In this document: positions 40,336 to 49,133 of the stretch, in pieces
Layout of the letters: each line of letters begins with the position of its first letter
How positions within the stretch are numbered: position 1 is the stretch's first letter
NCBI GenBank assembly: GCA_035949255.1
Contig: DASZIL010000020.1
Coordinates: 1-64,000, forward strand
DNA: 64,000 nucleotides
Direction: 5' to 3'
DNA from: GAS188 sp035949255
GTDB lineage: Bacteria > Pseudomonadota > Alphaproteobacteria > Rhizobiales > Beijerinckiaceae
Made by a program: the position numbers and the translations under genes
The notes under the pieces: generated by a model
Told to the model about the DNA's origin: nothing
Seen by the model: the letters and a program-made list of their open reading frames with translations, nothing else
Databases searched by the model: none

Positions 40336-41151
40336 ATGAAGAAGATTCTTTTGGCCACGACGGCCTTGGCGATGTCGGGCATCGCGGCTTCGGCCGCCGA
40401 TTTGCCGAGCCGCAAGGGCCCGCCGATCGCTCCGGCCTATATTCCCGCCTTCACCTGGACCGGCTTCTACGTCGGTTTGAACGCAGGGGTGGCGTGGGAG
40501 AACAACAACAACTCGCTGCCGGCCGGCGCGATTCCGGTCACTGGATTCGCTACGAGGAACAACAATAACGCCGGCTTCATCGGCGGCGGCCAGCTCGGCT
40601 ACAACTACCAGTTCGGCGCGGGACAAGGCGTCGTAGTCGGTGGCGAGGCCGATATCCAGTTCGCCGATCTGAACAACCGGAACAATCAGGTTCCCTTCAC
40701 CTTCGCGAACACCCCGGGTACCACTTTCCAGACCTCGGGGTCGAGCAATGGTAACTACCTCGGCACGGTCCGTGGGCGCATCGGCTATGGTTTCGACCGC
40801 GTGCTCTTCTACGGCACGGGCGGTCTTGCCTACGGCGACGTCGGTGGAAACCGTAACGCCACCGGCTTTGCCACCACCACCGCCGGAGCGGTGAATCCGT
40901 TCACGGGCACGGTCGCGGCCACCACCGTCACGACCCCCTTCAGCACCACGGGTTCGAAGACTCGTGTCGGTTGGACGCTCGGTGGCGGCATCGAATACGC
41001 CGTGTGGCAGAACTGGACCGTGAAGGCCGAATATCTCTACTACAACCTCGGTCACAGCAACACGACCTCGCTGCCGTTCCTCGTCAGCGCCAGCAACAAG
41101 GACAACTCCGGCAACATCGTTCGCGCCGGCGTGAACTACAAGTTCTGGTAA
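40336..41151 (+). CDS. Outer-membrane beta-barrel protein (Omp25/31 type)
   Basis: 271 residues. Signal peptide MKKILLATTALAMSGIAASA, cleaved before ADLPSRK, as in rhizobial surface antigens. The barrel shows alternating strands: FTWTGFYVGLNAGVAWE, GFIGGGQLGYNYQ, VVVGGEADIQFADL, LGTVRGRIGYGFDRVLFYGTGGLAYGD, WTLGGGIEYAVWQNWTVKAEYLYYNLG, and it ends in VRAGVNYKFW with the aromatic C terminus recognised by the BAM complex. Loops are rich in Asn and Thr. It is a single-gene unit with a long upstream region and a strong terminator, as expected for an abundant surface protein. Confidence 0.92.
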   Translation: MKKILLATTALAMSGIAASAADLPSRKGPPIAPAYIPAFTWTGFYVGLNAGVAWENNNNSLPAGAIPVTGFATRNNNNAGFIGGGQLGYNYQFGAGQGVVVGGEADIQFADLNNRNNQVPFTFANTPGTTFQTSGSSNGNYLGTVRGRIGYGFDRVLFYGTGGLAYGDVGGNRNATGFATTTAGAVNPFTGTVAATTVTTPFSTTGSKTRVGWTLGGGIEYAVWQNWTVKAEYLYYNLGHSNTTSLPFLVSASNKDNSGNIVRAGVNYKFW

Positions 41152-41172
41152 GCCTTCTTACTGGCTACGAAA

Positions 41173-41205
41173 AAAAACCGGCGGGCCGCAAGCCCGCCGG
41201 TTTTT
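41173..41205 (+). terminator. Terminator of the outer-membrane protein gene
   Basis: A 14-bp stem AAAAACCGGCGGGC (41173-41186) with GCCCGCCGGTTTTT (41192-41205), loop CGCAA. Both ends carry A/T runs, so it can work in both directions, also for folC on the minus strand. Confidence 0.93.
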
Positions 41206-41272
41206 CGTTGCGGAGCCGATCCTGGGCGATTTTTGCGACGGGCGCGGCGCGCCGGCGGCGACAATCCCTCGC

Positions 41273-42601
41273 TTACCGCGGCGGCGTGCCGTTCGCTGCC
41301 AGCACCTCACCGGAAAAATAAAGCGAGCCCGCAAGAAGGATGCGCGGGGGCACATCCCAGACGCGGGCGGCGATCCGTTCGAGCGCGCCCTCGATGCTCG
41401 GCGCTGCATCGGCCTTCAGCCCGGCCTCGCGGGCGAATTCGACGACTTCCCCGGGCGGTCGGCCGGCGGTGCTCGCCGCCATCGGCACTGCGAGAAGCTC
41501 GGATACGAGCCCGTGAAAGGGACGCAGGAAGCCAACGGTGTCCTTTGTCGACAGCATGGCGGCGACCATCACAAGGGGTCGAGGCGAATGATGCTCGAGA
41601 TCGCCCATGGCGGCGGCGAGCACGCGCCCACCATCGGGATTGTGGCCACCATCGAGCCAGAGCTCGGCGCCCTGCGGGATCAGGGCGACGAGCTTGCCTC
41701 GCGTCAGGCGCTGAAGCCTTGCCGGCCATTCGGCCGAGAGAAGGCCGCGTTCGAAATGGCTGGCTGTGAGCGGCACGAGCTTCGCGGTCCGTAAGGTCGC
41801 GATGGCGGTCGCCGCGTTTATGTGCTGGTGCCGGCCGGACAGACGCGGCAGCGGCAGATCGAGAAGACCCGTCTCATCCTCGAAGACGAGGCGGCCGTTT
41901 TCCTCGCGGATGTGGAAATCCTCACCGCCGAGGACGAGCTTCGAGGCGCTCCTTTCCGCCTCGCGACGCAGCACCATTTCGGCCTCCGGATAATCCTGGG
42001 GCGCGATGATGGCGGGCGCCCCGCGCTTGAAGATGCCGGCCTTCTCGCGCGCTATTTCATCGAGGGTCGATCCAAGCCACTCCTGGTGATCGAGGCCGAT
42101 CGAGGTGATCACCGTCGCGGCGGGCGTGCGCACCACATTGGTCGCGTCGCCTCGTCCGCCGACACCGACCTCGAGCAAGGTCACGTCCGCCGGATGGCGC
42201 GCGAAGAGCAGAAAGGTCGCCGCCATGGTGATTTCGAAGAAGCTGATCTCGCCGCCCGCGTTGATCCGCTCGCAACGTTCGAGTGCCTCGACGAGCTCAT
42301 CCTCGCCGACGAGCTCGCCGGGCGCGCTCTTGCGGCCGAGCCGAATTCGTTCGTGGAATCGCACGAGATGGGGAGAGGTGTGCACATGCACCGACAAGCC
42401 GGCCGCCTCGAGCGTCGCCCGCAGGAAGGCTACCGTTGAGCCCTTGCCGTTCGTCCCCCCGACATGGATGACCGGCGGCAAGCGCAGATGCGGATCGCCG
42501 AGCGCGGCCAGCAGGCGCTCGAGCCTTCCCAGCGACAGGTCCAGCTTGCGCGCATGCAGCTCGAGGAGACGCTGCAGCACGACATCCGATGATGGCTTCA
42601 T
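41273..42601 (-). CDS. folC: Folylpolyglutamate synthase / dihydrofolate synthase
   Basis: 442 residues. It adds glutamate to dihydropteroate and extends folate glutamate chains. Marks are the ATP loop HVGGTNGKGSTVAFL (46-60), HTSPHLVRFHERI, FFEITMAATFLLFA, EVGVGGRGDATNVV and ITSIGLDHQEWLGSTLDEIAREKAGIFK; the C-terminal domain has LWLDGGHNPDGG. It is the last gene of the minus-strand run trpF-trpB-trpA-accD-folC, about 130 bp behind accD. The usual thioredoxin gene after folC in some relatives is missing. Confidence 0.95.
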   Translation of the reverse strand: MKPSSDVVLQRLLELHARKLDLSLGRLERLLAALGDPHLRLPPVIHVGGTNGKGSTVAFLRATLEAAGLSVHVHTSPHLVRFHERIRLGRKSAPGELVGEDELVEALERCERINAGGEISFFEITMAATFLLFARHPADVTLLEVGVGGRGDATNVVRTPAATVITSIGLDHQEWLGSTLDEIAREKAGIFKRGAPAIIAPQDYPEAEMVLRREAERSASKLVLGGEDFHIREENGRLVFEDETGLLDLPLPRLSGRHQHINAATAIATLRTAKLVPLTASHFERGLLSAEWPARLQRLTRGKLVALIPQGAELWLDGGHNPDGGRVLAAAMGDLEHHSPRPLVMVAAMLSTKDTVGFLRPFHGLVSELLAVPMAASTAGRPPGEVVEFAREAGLKADAAPSIEGALERIAARVWDVPPRILLAGSLYFSGEVLAANGTPPR

Positions 42602-42734
42602 GGCGGTCTGGCCGGTTTCGTCTCGCTTTCGCGAATTTCAATTGGAATAGCGCCTTGGCGCGGCTTCGCAAGTCGGGCGAGCCACGCGCCGCGATGGGAT
42701 CGCAAGCGCAAAGCATTAGATGAGCGCGAAAGCC

Positions 42735-43637
42735 TTATTCGGCAACGTTGGCGAGCGCCTGCTCCTCCGTCGCGGGCATGGTCGCGAGCTTCGGCGCATT
42801 CATCAAGAGACGACAAATTCGGCCGAGCGTCGCGCGCATCTCGGCGCGTGGGACGACCATGTCGACCATGCCGTGCTGCTTGAGATACTCGGCTTTTTGA
42901 AAGCCCTCCGGCAGCTTCTCCCGAATGGTCTGCTCGATGACTCGCGGCCCTGCGAAGCCGATGAGGGCGCCGGGCTCTGCGACGTGCACATCGCCCAGCA
43001 TCGCATAAGAGGCGGTGACGCCGCCGGTCGTCGGGTCCGTGAGCACCACGATGTAGGGCAGCCTCGCCTCGCGCAGCTTGCGAATGGCGACGGTGGTGCG
43101 CGGCAATTGCATGAGCGACAAGATGCCTTCATGCATGCGCGCTCCGCCCGCGCTCGCGAACAGGACAAGCGGGGTGCGTCGCGAGATCGCGGCATCGACC
43201 GCGGTGATGATCGCCTCGCCGGCCGCCATGCCGAGTGAGCCGCCCATGAAGTGGAAATCCTGAACGGCCACCGTCACCGGCATGCCCTCGAGCGCCCCGC
43301 GCACGACCTTGATTGCGTCTTGAAGGCCGGTCTTCGCCTTCGCCTCCTTCAGGCGATCGGAGTAGCGTTTCGAGTCTCGGAAGCGAAGCGGGTCGAGAGG
43401 GACCTCAGGCAAGGGCACATCCTCTTGCGAACCTGGATCGAGCGTGATCGACAGGCGCTGCGCGGCCGTGATGCGCATGTGGTGGTTCGACCCGGGAATC
43501 ACCCAGAGATTGGCTTCGACATCCTTGTGAAAGACCAATTGACCCGTTTCCGGGCATTTGATCCACAGATTTTCGGAGGTTTCCCGCCGCAGAAGGCTGC
43601 GGATCTTCGGGCGCACCACCGTGGTGATCCAGTTCAT
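42735..43637 (-). CDS. accD: Acetyl-CoA carboxylase carboxyltransferase subunit beta
   Basis: 300 residues. With AccA it transfers CO2 from biotin to acetyl-CoA, making malonyl-CoA. The carboxyltransferase core is normal: KVVRGALEGMPVTVAVQDFHFMGGSLGMAAGEAI, SASGGARMHEG-like ASAGGARMHEGILSLMQ, DPTTGGVTASYAMLGDVHVAEPGALIGFAGPRVIEQT. The N-terminal zinc finger is degenerate: of four cysteines only Cys28 remains, the others being Thr31, Ile47 and Ser50, as I recall from other Hyphomicrobiales. ATG 43637 is preferred (MNWITTVVRPKIR); another ATG lies four codons upstream. Confidence 0.95.
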   Translation of the reverse strand: MNWITTVVRPKIRSLLRRETSENLWIKCPETGQLVFHKDVEANLWVIPGSNHHMRITAAQRLSITLDPGSQEDVPLPEVPLDPLRFRDSKRYSDRLKEAKAKTGLQDAIKVVRGALEGMPVTVAVQDFHFMGGSLGMAAGEAIITAVDAAISRRTPLVLFASAGGARMHEGILSLMQLPRTTVAIRKLREARLPYIVVLTDPTTGGVTASYAMLGDVHVAEPGALIGFAGPRVIEQTIREKLPEGFQKAEYLKQHGMVDMVVPRAEMRATLGRICRLLMNAPKLATMPATEEQALANVAE

Positions 43638-43695
43638 CGGCCTGTCCATCGCGTGTTCACCGCCACATGGCGGGGAGAATTGAAGATGGCGCTAT

Positions 43696-43712
43696 AGCAC
43701 GATCCGGAAAAG
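43696..43712. repeat. Copy of a dispersed AGCACGATCC-GAAAAG repeat
   Basis: AGCACGATCCGGAAAAG lies between trpA and accD. A close copy is at 53172-53188. The motif resembles half of a dispersed palindrome I know from Bradyrhizobium-like genomes; that link is from memory. Confidence 0.4.
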
Positions 43713-43771
43713 ACCCTCCAGCGTCGTTAAAACTCGAGTCGAGCGCGGCTGCAGGGCGTCGCGCGACCCGT

Positions 43772-44605
43772 TCAAGCCGCTTTGCGCACGCTCGCCACGC
43801 CTTTCGCCAGGGCGCGCACAAGGTCAACGACCGCGTCGACCGTTCCCGACGTGGCGCGACCTTCCGCATCGAGCGAGGCGCGCACCGCCTCGACGAGTGA
43901 GGAGCCGATCACGACGGCGTCCGCCGCTTCGGCGATGGCCGCGGCGTGCTCGGGCGTCTTGACGCCGAAGCCGACGGCGACCGGAAGTGGGGTGTGGCGT
44001 TTGATCCGCGACACCGCCGCCGCGACGGCGCCGAAGTCGGGCGTCGCCGCTCCGGTGATGCCGGTGATCGACACGTAATAGACAAAGCCCGCGGTATTGC
44101 CGAGCACCTTGGGGAGCCGCTTGTCGTCCGTCGTCGGTGTGGCGAGACGGATGAAGGCAAGGCCAGACTTCAGCGCCGGCAGGCAGAGCTCATCATCCTC
44201 TTCCGGCGGCAGATCGACGACGATGAGCCCATCGACTCCGGCCGATTTGGCGTCCTCGAGGAAACGCGCGACCCCATGGATATAGATCGGATTGTAATAC
44301 CCCATCAGGATGAGCGGCGTCGTGCGGTCGTGCTCGCGAAAGCTGCGCACCAGCGAAAGCGTCTTGACAAGCGTCTCTCCCGCCTTGAGCGCGCGCAAGC
44401 CCGACGCCTGGATCGCAGGGCCATCCGCCATCGGATCGGTGAAGGGCATGCCGAGCTCGATGATGTCGGCGCCCGCTTTCGGCAAGGCTTTGACGATCTC
44501 GAGCGAGGTCGCGTGATCGGGATCGCCGGCGGTCACGAAGGTCACGAGCGCGGCACGCTCGAGCGCGCGGCATTGATCGAAGCGAGCGGAGAGGCGAGCG
44601 GTCAC
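43772..44605 (-). CDS. trpA: Tryptophan synthase alpha chain
   Basis: 277 residues. It cleaves indole-3-glycerol phosphate and channels indole to TrpB. LVTFVTAGDPDHATSLEIVKAL and ADIIELGMPFTDPMADGPAIQ carry the catalytic glutamate and aspartate; MGYYNPI, GLIVVDLPPEE and the phosphate-binding VAVGFGVKTPEHA and VIGSSLVEAV are present. The start is GTG at 44605 within a GTGA overlap with the trpB stop, so translation is coupled. Third gene of the trp run on this strand; trpCDE are not in the window. Confidence 0.96.
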   Translation of the reverse strand: MTARLSARFDQCRALERAALVTFVTAGDPDHATSLEIVKALPKAGADIIELGMPFTDPMADGPAIQASGLRALKAGETLVKTLSLVRSFREHDRTTPLILMGYYNPIYIHGVARFLEDAKSAGVDGLIVVDLPPEEDDELCLPALKSGLAFIRLATPTTDDKRLPKVLGNTAGFVYYVSITGITGAATPDFGAVAAAVSRIKRHTPLPVAVGFGVKTPEHAAAIAEAADAVVIGSSLVEAVRASLDAEGRATSGTVDAVVDLVRALAKGVASVRKAA

Positions 44606-45825
44606 GGGCGGCGCTTCTCCAGAATTTCGGCGACCTGCGGCACATCCTTGTCGCCGCGGCCTGACAGGCTGACGACCATGAGATGGTCGCGCGGCAGCTT
44701 CGGCGCGAGCTCGACGACGCGCGCCAAGGCATGGGCCGGCTCGAGCGCCGGGATGATGCCTTCGAGCCTCGAAAGAAGCTGGAACGCGTCGAGCGCCTCC
44801 TCATCGGTCGCCGATAGGTAGGTGACGCGTCCGGCCTCGTGCAGCCAAGCGTGCTCGGGCCCGATGCCCGGATAGTCGAGCCCCGCCGAGATCGAATGCG
44901 CCTCGGTGATCTGGCCATCCGCATCCATCAAAAGATAGGTACGGTTGCCATGCAGGATGCCCGGACGCCCGCCGGTGAGCGATGCCGCATGCAGCCCGCT
45001 CGAGATGCCGTGGCCGGCGGCCTCGACGCCGTAGACCGCAACCTCCGGCTCGTCGAGGAAGGGATGGAAGAGACCCATGGCGTTCGAGCCGCCGCCGATG
45101 CAAGCGATGAGCGAATCGGGCAACCGGCCCTCCGTCTCCCGCATCTGCTCGCGCACCTCCTCACCGATAACGCTTTGGAAGTCGCGCACCATCATCGGAT
45201 AGGGATGAGGGCCAGCCACGGTGCCGATGCAATAGAAGGTGTCGGCGACATTGGTCACCCAATCGCGCAAGGCCTCGTTGAGCGCGTCCTTCAAGGTGCG
45301 CGAGCCCGATTGCACGGGAACGACCTCGGCGCCGAGCATGTTCATGCGGATCACATTAGGCTTTTGGCGCTCGACATCGACCGCGCCCATGTAGACGACG
45401 CATGCGAGGCCGAAGCGCGCACATAAGGTCGCGGTGGCGACGCCGTGCTGACCGGCTCCCGTCTCGGCGATGATGCGCGTCTTGCCCATGCGTCGGGCGA
45501 GCAGGATCTGGCCGAGCACATTGTTCACCTTGTGCGAGCCGGTGTGGTTCAGCTCCTCGCGCTTCAGATAGATTTTCGCTCCCCCAAGATGGGCGGTGAG
45601 GCGCTCGGCGAAGTAAAGCGGGCTCGGCCGTCCGACATAATGCTTGAGGAAGCTGTCCATCTCGGCGCGAAAAGCCGGATCCGCCTTGGCTTGCGCATAG
45701 GCGTGCTCGAGTTCGAGCACGAGTGGCATCAGGGTCTCGGCGACGAAACGGCCGCCGAACAGGCCGAAGCGGCCGCGCTCGTCAGGGCCTGAGCGGAATG
45801 AGTTCGGCTTCGCCACGACGGACAA
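44602..45825 (-). CDS. trpB: Tryptophan synthase beta chain
   Basis: 407 residues. PLP enzyme that joins indole and serine to tryptophan. The PLP lysine is in REELNHTGSHKVNNVLGQ, followed by AETGAGQHGVATAT, the phosphate loop CIGGGSNAMGLF and the sodium-binding and GLDYPGIGPEH segments. The start is a TTG at 45825, with AGGAG 7 nt upstream; no ATG exists near the family start. It begins 20 bp behind trpF and overlaps trpA by 4 bp. Confidence 0.96.
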   Translation of the reverse strand: MSVVAKPNSFRSGPDERGRFGLFGGRFVAETLMPLVLELEHAYAQAKADPAFRAEMDSFLKHYVGRPSPLYFAERLTAHLGGAKIYLKREELNHTGSHKVNNVLGQILLARRMGKTRIIAETGAGQHGVATATLCARFGLACVVYMGAVDVERQKPNVIRMNMLGAEVVPVQSGSRTLKDALNEALRDWVTNVADTFYCIGTVAGPHPYPMMVRDFQSVIGEEVREQMRETEGRLPDSLIACIGGGSNAMGLFHPFLDEPEVAVYGVEAAGHGISSGLHAASLTGGRPGILHGNRTYLLMDADGQITEAHSISAGLDYPGIGPEHAWLHEAGRVTYLSATDEEALDAFQLLSRLEGIIPALEPAHALARVVELAPKLPRDHLMVVSLSGRGDKDVPQVAEILEKRRP

Positions 45826-45845
45826 GGCTTCTCTCCTGCGTTACC

Positions 45846-46490
45846 TCAAGCGGCGGCCGCGCGCGCGGCGCGAACGAAGGCCGCGATCATGGCCTCGTCC
45901 TTTAGGCCGGGCGCGCGCTCGACGCCAGAAGAGACATCGACGCCCGCTGGCCGTGCGACCCTAATCGCCTCGCCGACGTTGCCGGCATCGAGCCCGCCTG
46001 AAAGCATGAGAGGCGCCGGCGACGCGAAGCCCTCGAGCAAATGCCAGTCGAAGGGAAGGCCGTTGCCGCCGGGCAAGGTGGCATCGGCCGGCGCCTTGGC
46101 GTCGATGAGGAGGCGGTCGGCCGCGCAATAGGCTTGCGCCGCCTCGAGGTCGGCACGTCGCGCGACCCCGACCGCCTTCATCAGCGGAAGGTTGAATTTG
46201 GCGCGCAAATACTCAATCCGCTCGGGCGCTTCGTTGCCGTGCAGCTGCAAGAGATCGGGCCTCAGCGCATCGATGATGCCGGCAATCGCCTTCTCGTGCG
46301 CGTCGACGGTGAGCGCCACGATCGCGGCGCGTCCACGCACATGCTGCCCAAGCGCGGAAGCTTCGCGAAGCGAAATATGGCGCGGGCTCTTGGCGAAGAA
46401 GACGAAGCCGACCATGTCGGCACCGGCCTCGATCGCGGCTTCGAGCGAGCTTTGCGTCGAAAGCCCGCAGATTTTCACAAGAAGCGACAT
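45846..46490 (-). CDS. trpF: Phosphoribosylanthranilate isomerase
   Basis: 214 residues. It performs the Amadori rearrangement before indole glycerol phosphate synthesis. The catalytic cysteine is in KICGLSTQ at residues 6-9 (Cys8), the general acid aspartate in LTVDAHEKA; DLLQLHGNE, PLMKAVGV, LLIDAKAP and LMLSGGLDAGNV make up the barrel and phosphate site, ending in GVDVSSGVERAPGLKD. First gene of trpF-trpB-trpA-accD-folC. Divergent from the MHS transporter. Confidence 0.95.
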   Translation of the reverse strand: MSLLVKICGLSTQSSLEAAIEAGADMVGFVFFAKSPRHISLREASALGQHVRGRAAIVALTVDAHEKAIAGIIDALRPDLLQLHGNEAPERIEYLRAKFNLPLMKAVGVARRADLEAAQAYCAADRLLIDAKAPADATLPGGNGLPFDWHLLEGFASPAPLMLSGGLDAGNVGEAIRVARPAGVDVSSGVERAPGLKDEAMIAAFVRAARAAAA

Positions 46491-46741
46491 TTTCAGGTTC
46501 GATCCGAGAAACTGGCGGGCGGGCCGCCCGTGCCCGGGACCTCTATCACATTCGTGACCTTGGGATCGAGCGGCGCCGGCCTACAGGCGCGTGGCGTTTG
46601 CGAAAGGGCCAAAACTTCGTTTCTTCGACTAAGTGATAAGGCGCCGCTGATGGACTCGATAGGCAGCGAGCGCTTATTTTCGCCAAATTGCCCGAAAAGG
46701 GCCGCGATTCGCGCAATTTTGCATTAGGGAGAGAAAGATTC

Positions 46742-48427
46742 ATGAGCGTCGCCGCCATGACACCGGGCTCGGACATGCAAATCCGCCCGATGACGCCCGC
46801 CGAGAAGAAGGTGATCTTCGCCTCTTCGCTGGGCACCGTTTTCGAATGGTACGATTTCTATCTCTATGGCACACTCGCCGCGTTCATCGGCGCGCAGTTC
46901 TTCAGCCCCTTAAGCGTTACGGGCAAGACCTTGGCGGCCCTCCTCGCCTTCGCGGCCGGCTTCCTCGTCCGTCCGCTCGGCGCCCTCGTCTTCGGTCCGC
47001 TCGGCGATCTCGTGGGGCGCAAATACACCTTCCTGATCACCATCGTCATCATGGGCTTGTCGACCTTTCTTGTCGGCGTTCTGCCGAGCTACGACAGCAT
47101 CGGCGTGCTCGCGCCCGTCATTCTGGTGGGCTTGCGCATGCTCCAGGGTTTGGCTCTCGGCGGCGAATACGGCGGGGCGGCGACCTATGTCGCCGAGCAT
47201 TCCCCGCATGGGCAACGCGGCAACTACACCTCCTGGATCCAGACGACCGCGACGCTCGGCCTCGCGCTCTCGATCGCCGTCATTCTCATCACCCGACTGT
47301 GGATGGGCGATGCGCTTTTCGCCACCTGGGGTTGGCGGATACCCTTCATCGTCTCGGCGGTGCTGGTGGGCATCTCGGTGTGGATACGCCTGCAATTGCA
47401 GGAATCACCCGCGTTCAAGAAAATGAAGGAAGACGGCACCCACTCGACCGCGCCGCTCGCGGAAGCCTTCGGCAGGTGGAGCAACGCGAAAGTCGCGCTC
47501 CTCGCCTTGTTGGGAGCGACGATGGGCGAAGCCGTCGTGTGGTATTGCAACCAATTCTATACCCTGTTCTTCCTCGGCAATACGCTGAAGGTGGGTCTCG
47601 TCGACGCCAATGTCATGGCCGGCATCGCCCTTGTGATCGGCGCGATCTTCTTCATCATCTTCGGCAGGCTGTCGGACAGGATCGGCCGCAAGCCGATCAT
47701 ACTGGCGGGCTGCCTGCTCGCCGCCTTGACCTATTTTCCGATCTTCAAGGCCATCACGCATTTCGCCAATCCGGCGCTCGAAGCGGCCATCGCCAGCGCG
47801 CCCGTCACCGTCATCGCCGATCCGGCCGAATGCTCCTTCCAGTTCAACCCGGTCGGCACCGCCACCTTCCGTACCTCCTGCGATCTCGCCAAGACGGTGC
47901 TTGCGGCGAATTCCGTCTCCTACAAGAACGAGGCCGCTCCCGCCGGCTCGATCGCCAAGATCAAGATCGGCGACAAGGAATTCTCCTCCTTCAACGGCGT
48001 CGGCATGGCGGCCGACGAATTCGCGGCAAAAAACAAGACGTTCGCGGCCGATGTCGTCAAGGACATCCGCGCGGTCGGCTATCCGGCAAGCGCCAATCCG
48101 AACGACATCAATCGGCCCATGGTGGTTCTTTTGCTCATCATTTTGATGGTCTATGTGGGCATGGTCTATGGGCCGATCGCGGCGCAGCTTGTCGAGCTCT
48201 TCCCGACGCGCATCCGCTATACGGGCATGTCATTGCCGTATCACATCGGCAATGGCTGGTTCGGCGGTTTCCTGCCGTTCCTCGCCGCCGCCATGGTGGC
48301 ACAGTCGGGCGATATCTATTTCGGCCTCTGGTACCCGATCGTGATCGCGCTCACTTGCTTCGTCGTCGGCCTCGTCTTCCTACCGGAGACGAAGGACCGC
48401 GACATCTTCACCTACAAGGGCGCGTAG
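46742..48427 (+). CDS. MFS transporter of the metabolite:H+ symporter type with an extra periplasmic domain
   Basis: 561 residues, about 100 more than usual. The first half is a standard MHS transporter: SLGTVFEWYDFYLYG, FLVRPLGALVFGPLGDLVGRKYTF, LGGEYGGAATYVAEH and RIPFIVSAVLVGISVWIRLQLQESPAF. The signature FGRLSDRIGRKPIILAG follows. At about residues 339-455 a soluble segment with two cysteines (AECSFQF, FRTSCDLAK) is inserted before the last membrane helices (MVVLLLIILMVYVGMVYGPIAAQLVELFPTRIRYTGMSLPYHIGNG). Substrates of this family include organic acids and osmolytes; the one here is unknown. GGGAGAG precedes ATG 46742. Confidence 0.9.
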   Translation: MSVAAMTPGSDMQIRPMTPAEKKVIFASSLGTVFEWYDFYLYGTLAAFIGAQFFSPLSVTGKTLAALLAFAAGFLVRPLGALVFGPLGDLVGRKYTFLITIVIMGLSTFLVGVLPSYDSIGVLAPVILVGLRMLQGLALGGEYGGAATYVAEHSPHGQRGNYTSWIQTTATLGLALSIAVILITRLWMGDALFATWGWRIPFIVSAVLVGISVWIRLQLQESPAFKKMKEDGTHSTAPLAEAFGRWSNAKVALLALLGATMGEAVVWYCNQFYTLFFLGNTLKVGLVDANVMAGIALVIGAIFFIIFGRLSDRIGRKPIILAGCLLAALTYFPIFKAITHFANPALEAAIASAPVTVIADPAECSFQFNPVGTATFRTSCDLAKTVLAANSVSYKNEAAPAGSIAKIKIGDKEFSSFNGVGMAADEFAAKNKTFAADVVKDIRAVGYPASANPNDINRPMVVLLLIILMVYVGMVYGPIAAQLVELFPTRIRYTGMSLPYHIGNGWFGGFLPFLAAAMVAQSGDIYFGLWYPIVIALTCFVVGLVFLPETKDRDIFTYKGA

Positions 48428-49133
48428 CGGTACGCCTCGCGAAGATTCACCGAGAGAAGGAAAAACGGCCGGGGCACTCCCCGGCCGTTTTTCGTCTCGG
48501 AAGCCGCCACATGTGAAACGGAACTGGCCGACGCGCGCCGCCAATCGCGAAGAGATCCTTAATCGGCCGCTTCGCCGCGCGGCTCAAAAGATTCACTTTC
48601 GGGGCGTCGGGTGAACAAAGCCGCGACGAATCGCCATTTTCGATTCGCGCTTGATCTCGCGGCGAATGGCAAGGCCGGAAGCTCGTAGAATTTCACCTTC
48701 GTCGGGGATGGTTAGCGGGAACTGAACGCGCCGCTCCCCAAGATTCCTTCATCGAGTAACGATCAGCACCGGACGAGAACACATGCCCAACGAATCGGCG
48801 ATTCTTCGCAAGAACGAAGGAGGGGCGGTCGTTCGGCAGGGCAACCCCGGCTGGGGCCTTGCTCGGCGAGCTTCGCCGATCCTCGAAACTTGCGCCTTCG
48901 CGTCCATCCTTACGAACTCCCAATCGAATCGAGATTCTCAAGCCGGACGGGGTGATCGGGAAAGATGCGGCAATGTTTTCGGGCTCGGCGCGCGCTTCGC
49001 GAGCGTGCAATCGTGCCGATACGAAACGCCGCGCGCCCAACGCCACAACCCATTGATCCCGGGTGACGCCAAGGGTCACCGTTTTGCGAGGGCTGTTTCC
49101 AATCTCGCCGGAGGCTCCCGCCGCTTGCCCCCT
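48428..49133. other. Intergenic region behind the transporter
   Basis: 706 bp between convergent genes. It begins with the transporter terminator (48461-48492). Beyond it I see no gene: the open frames are short, lack family features and a ribosome binding site, and their composition is like non-coding sequence. No RNA gene is recognisable. Confidence 0.55.
48461..48492 (+). terminator. Terminator of the transporter gene
   Basis: Perfect 14-bp stem AAAAACGGCCGGGG (48461-48474) with CCCCGGCCGTTTTT (48479-48492), loop CACT, beginning 34 bp after the stop codon. Confidence 0.95.
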
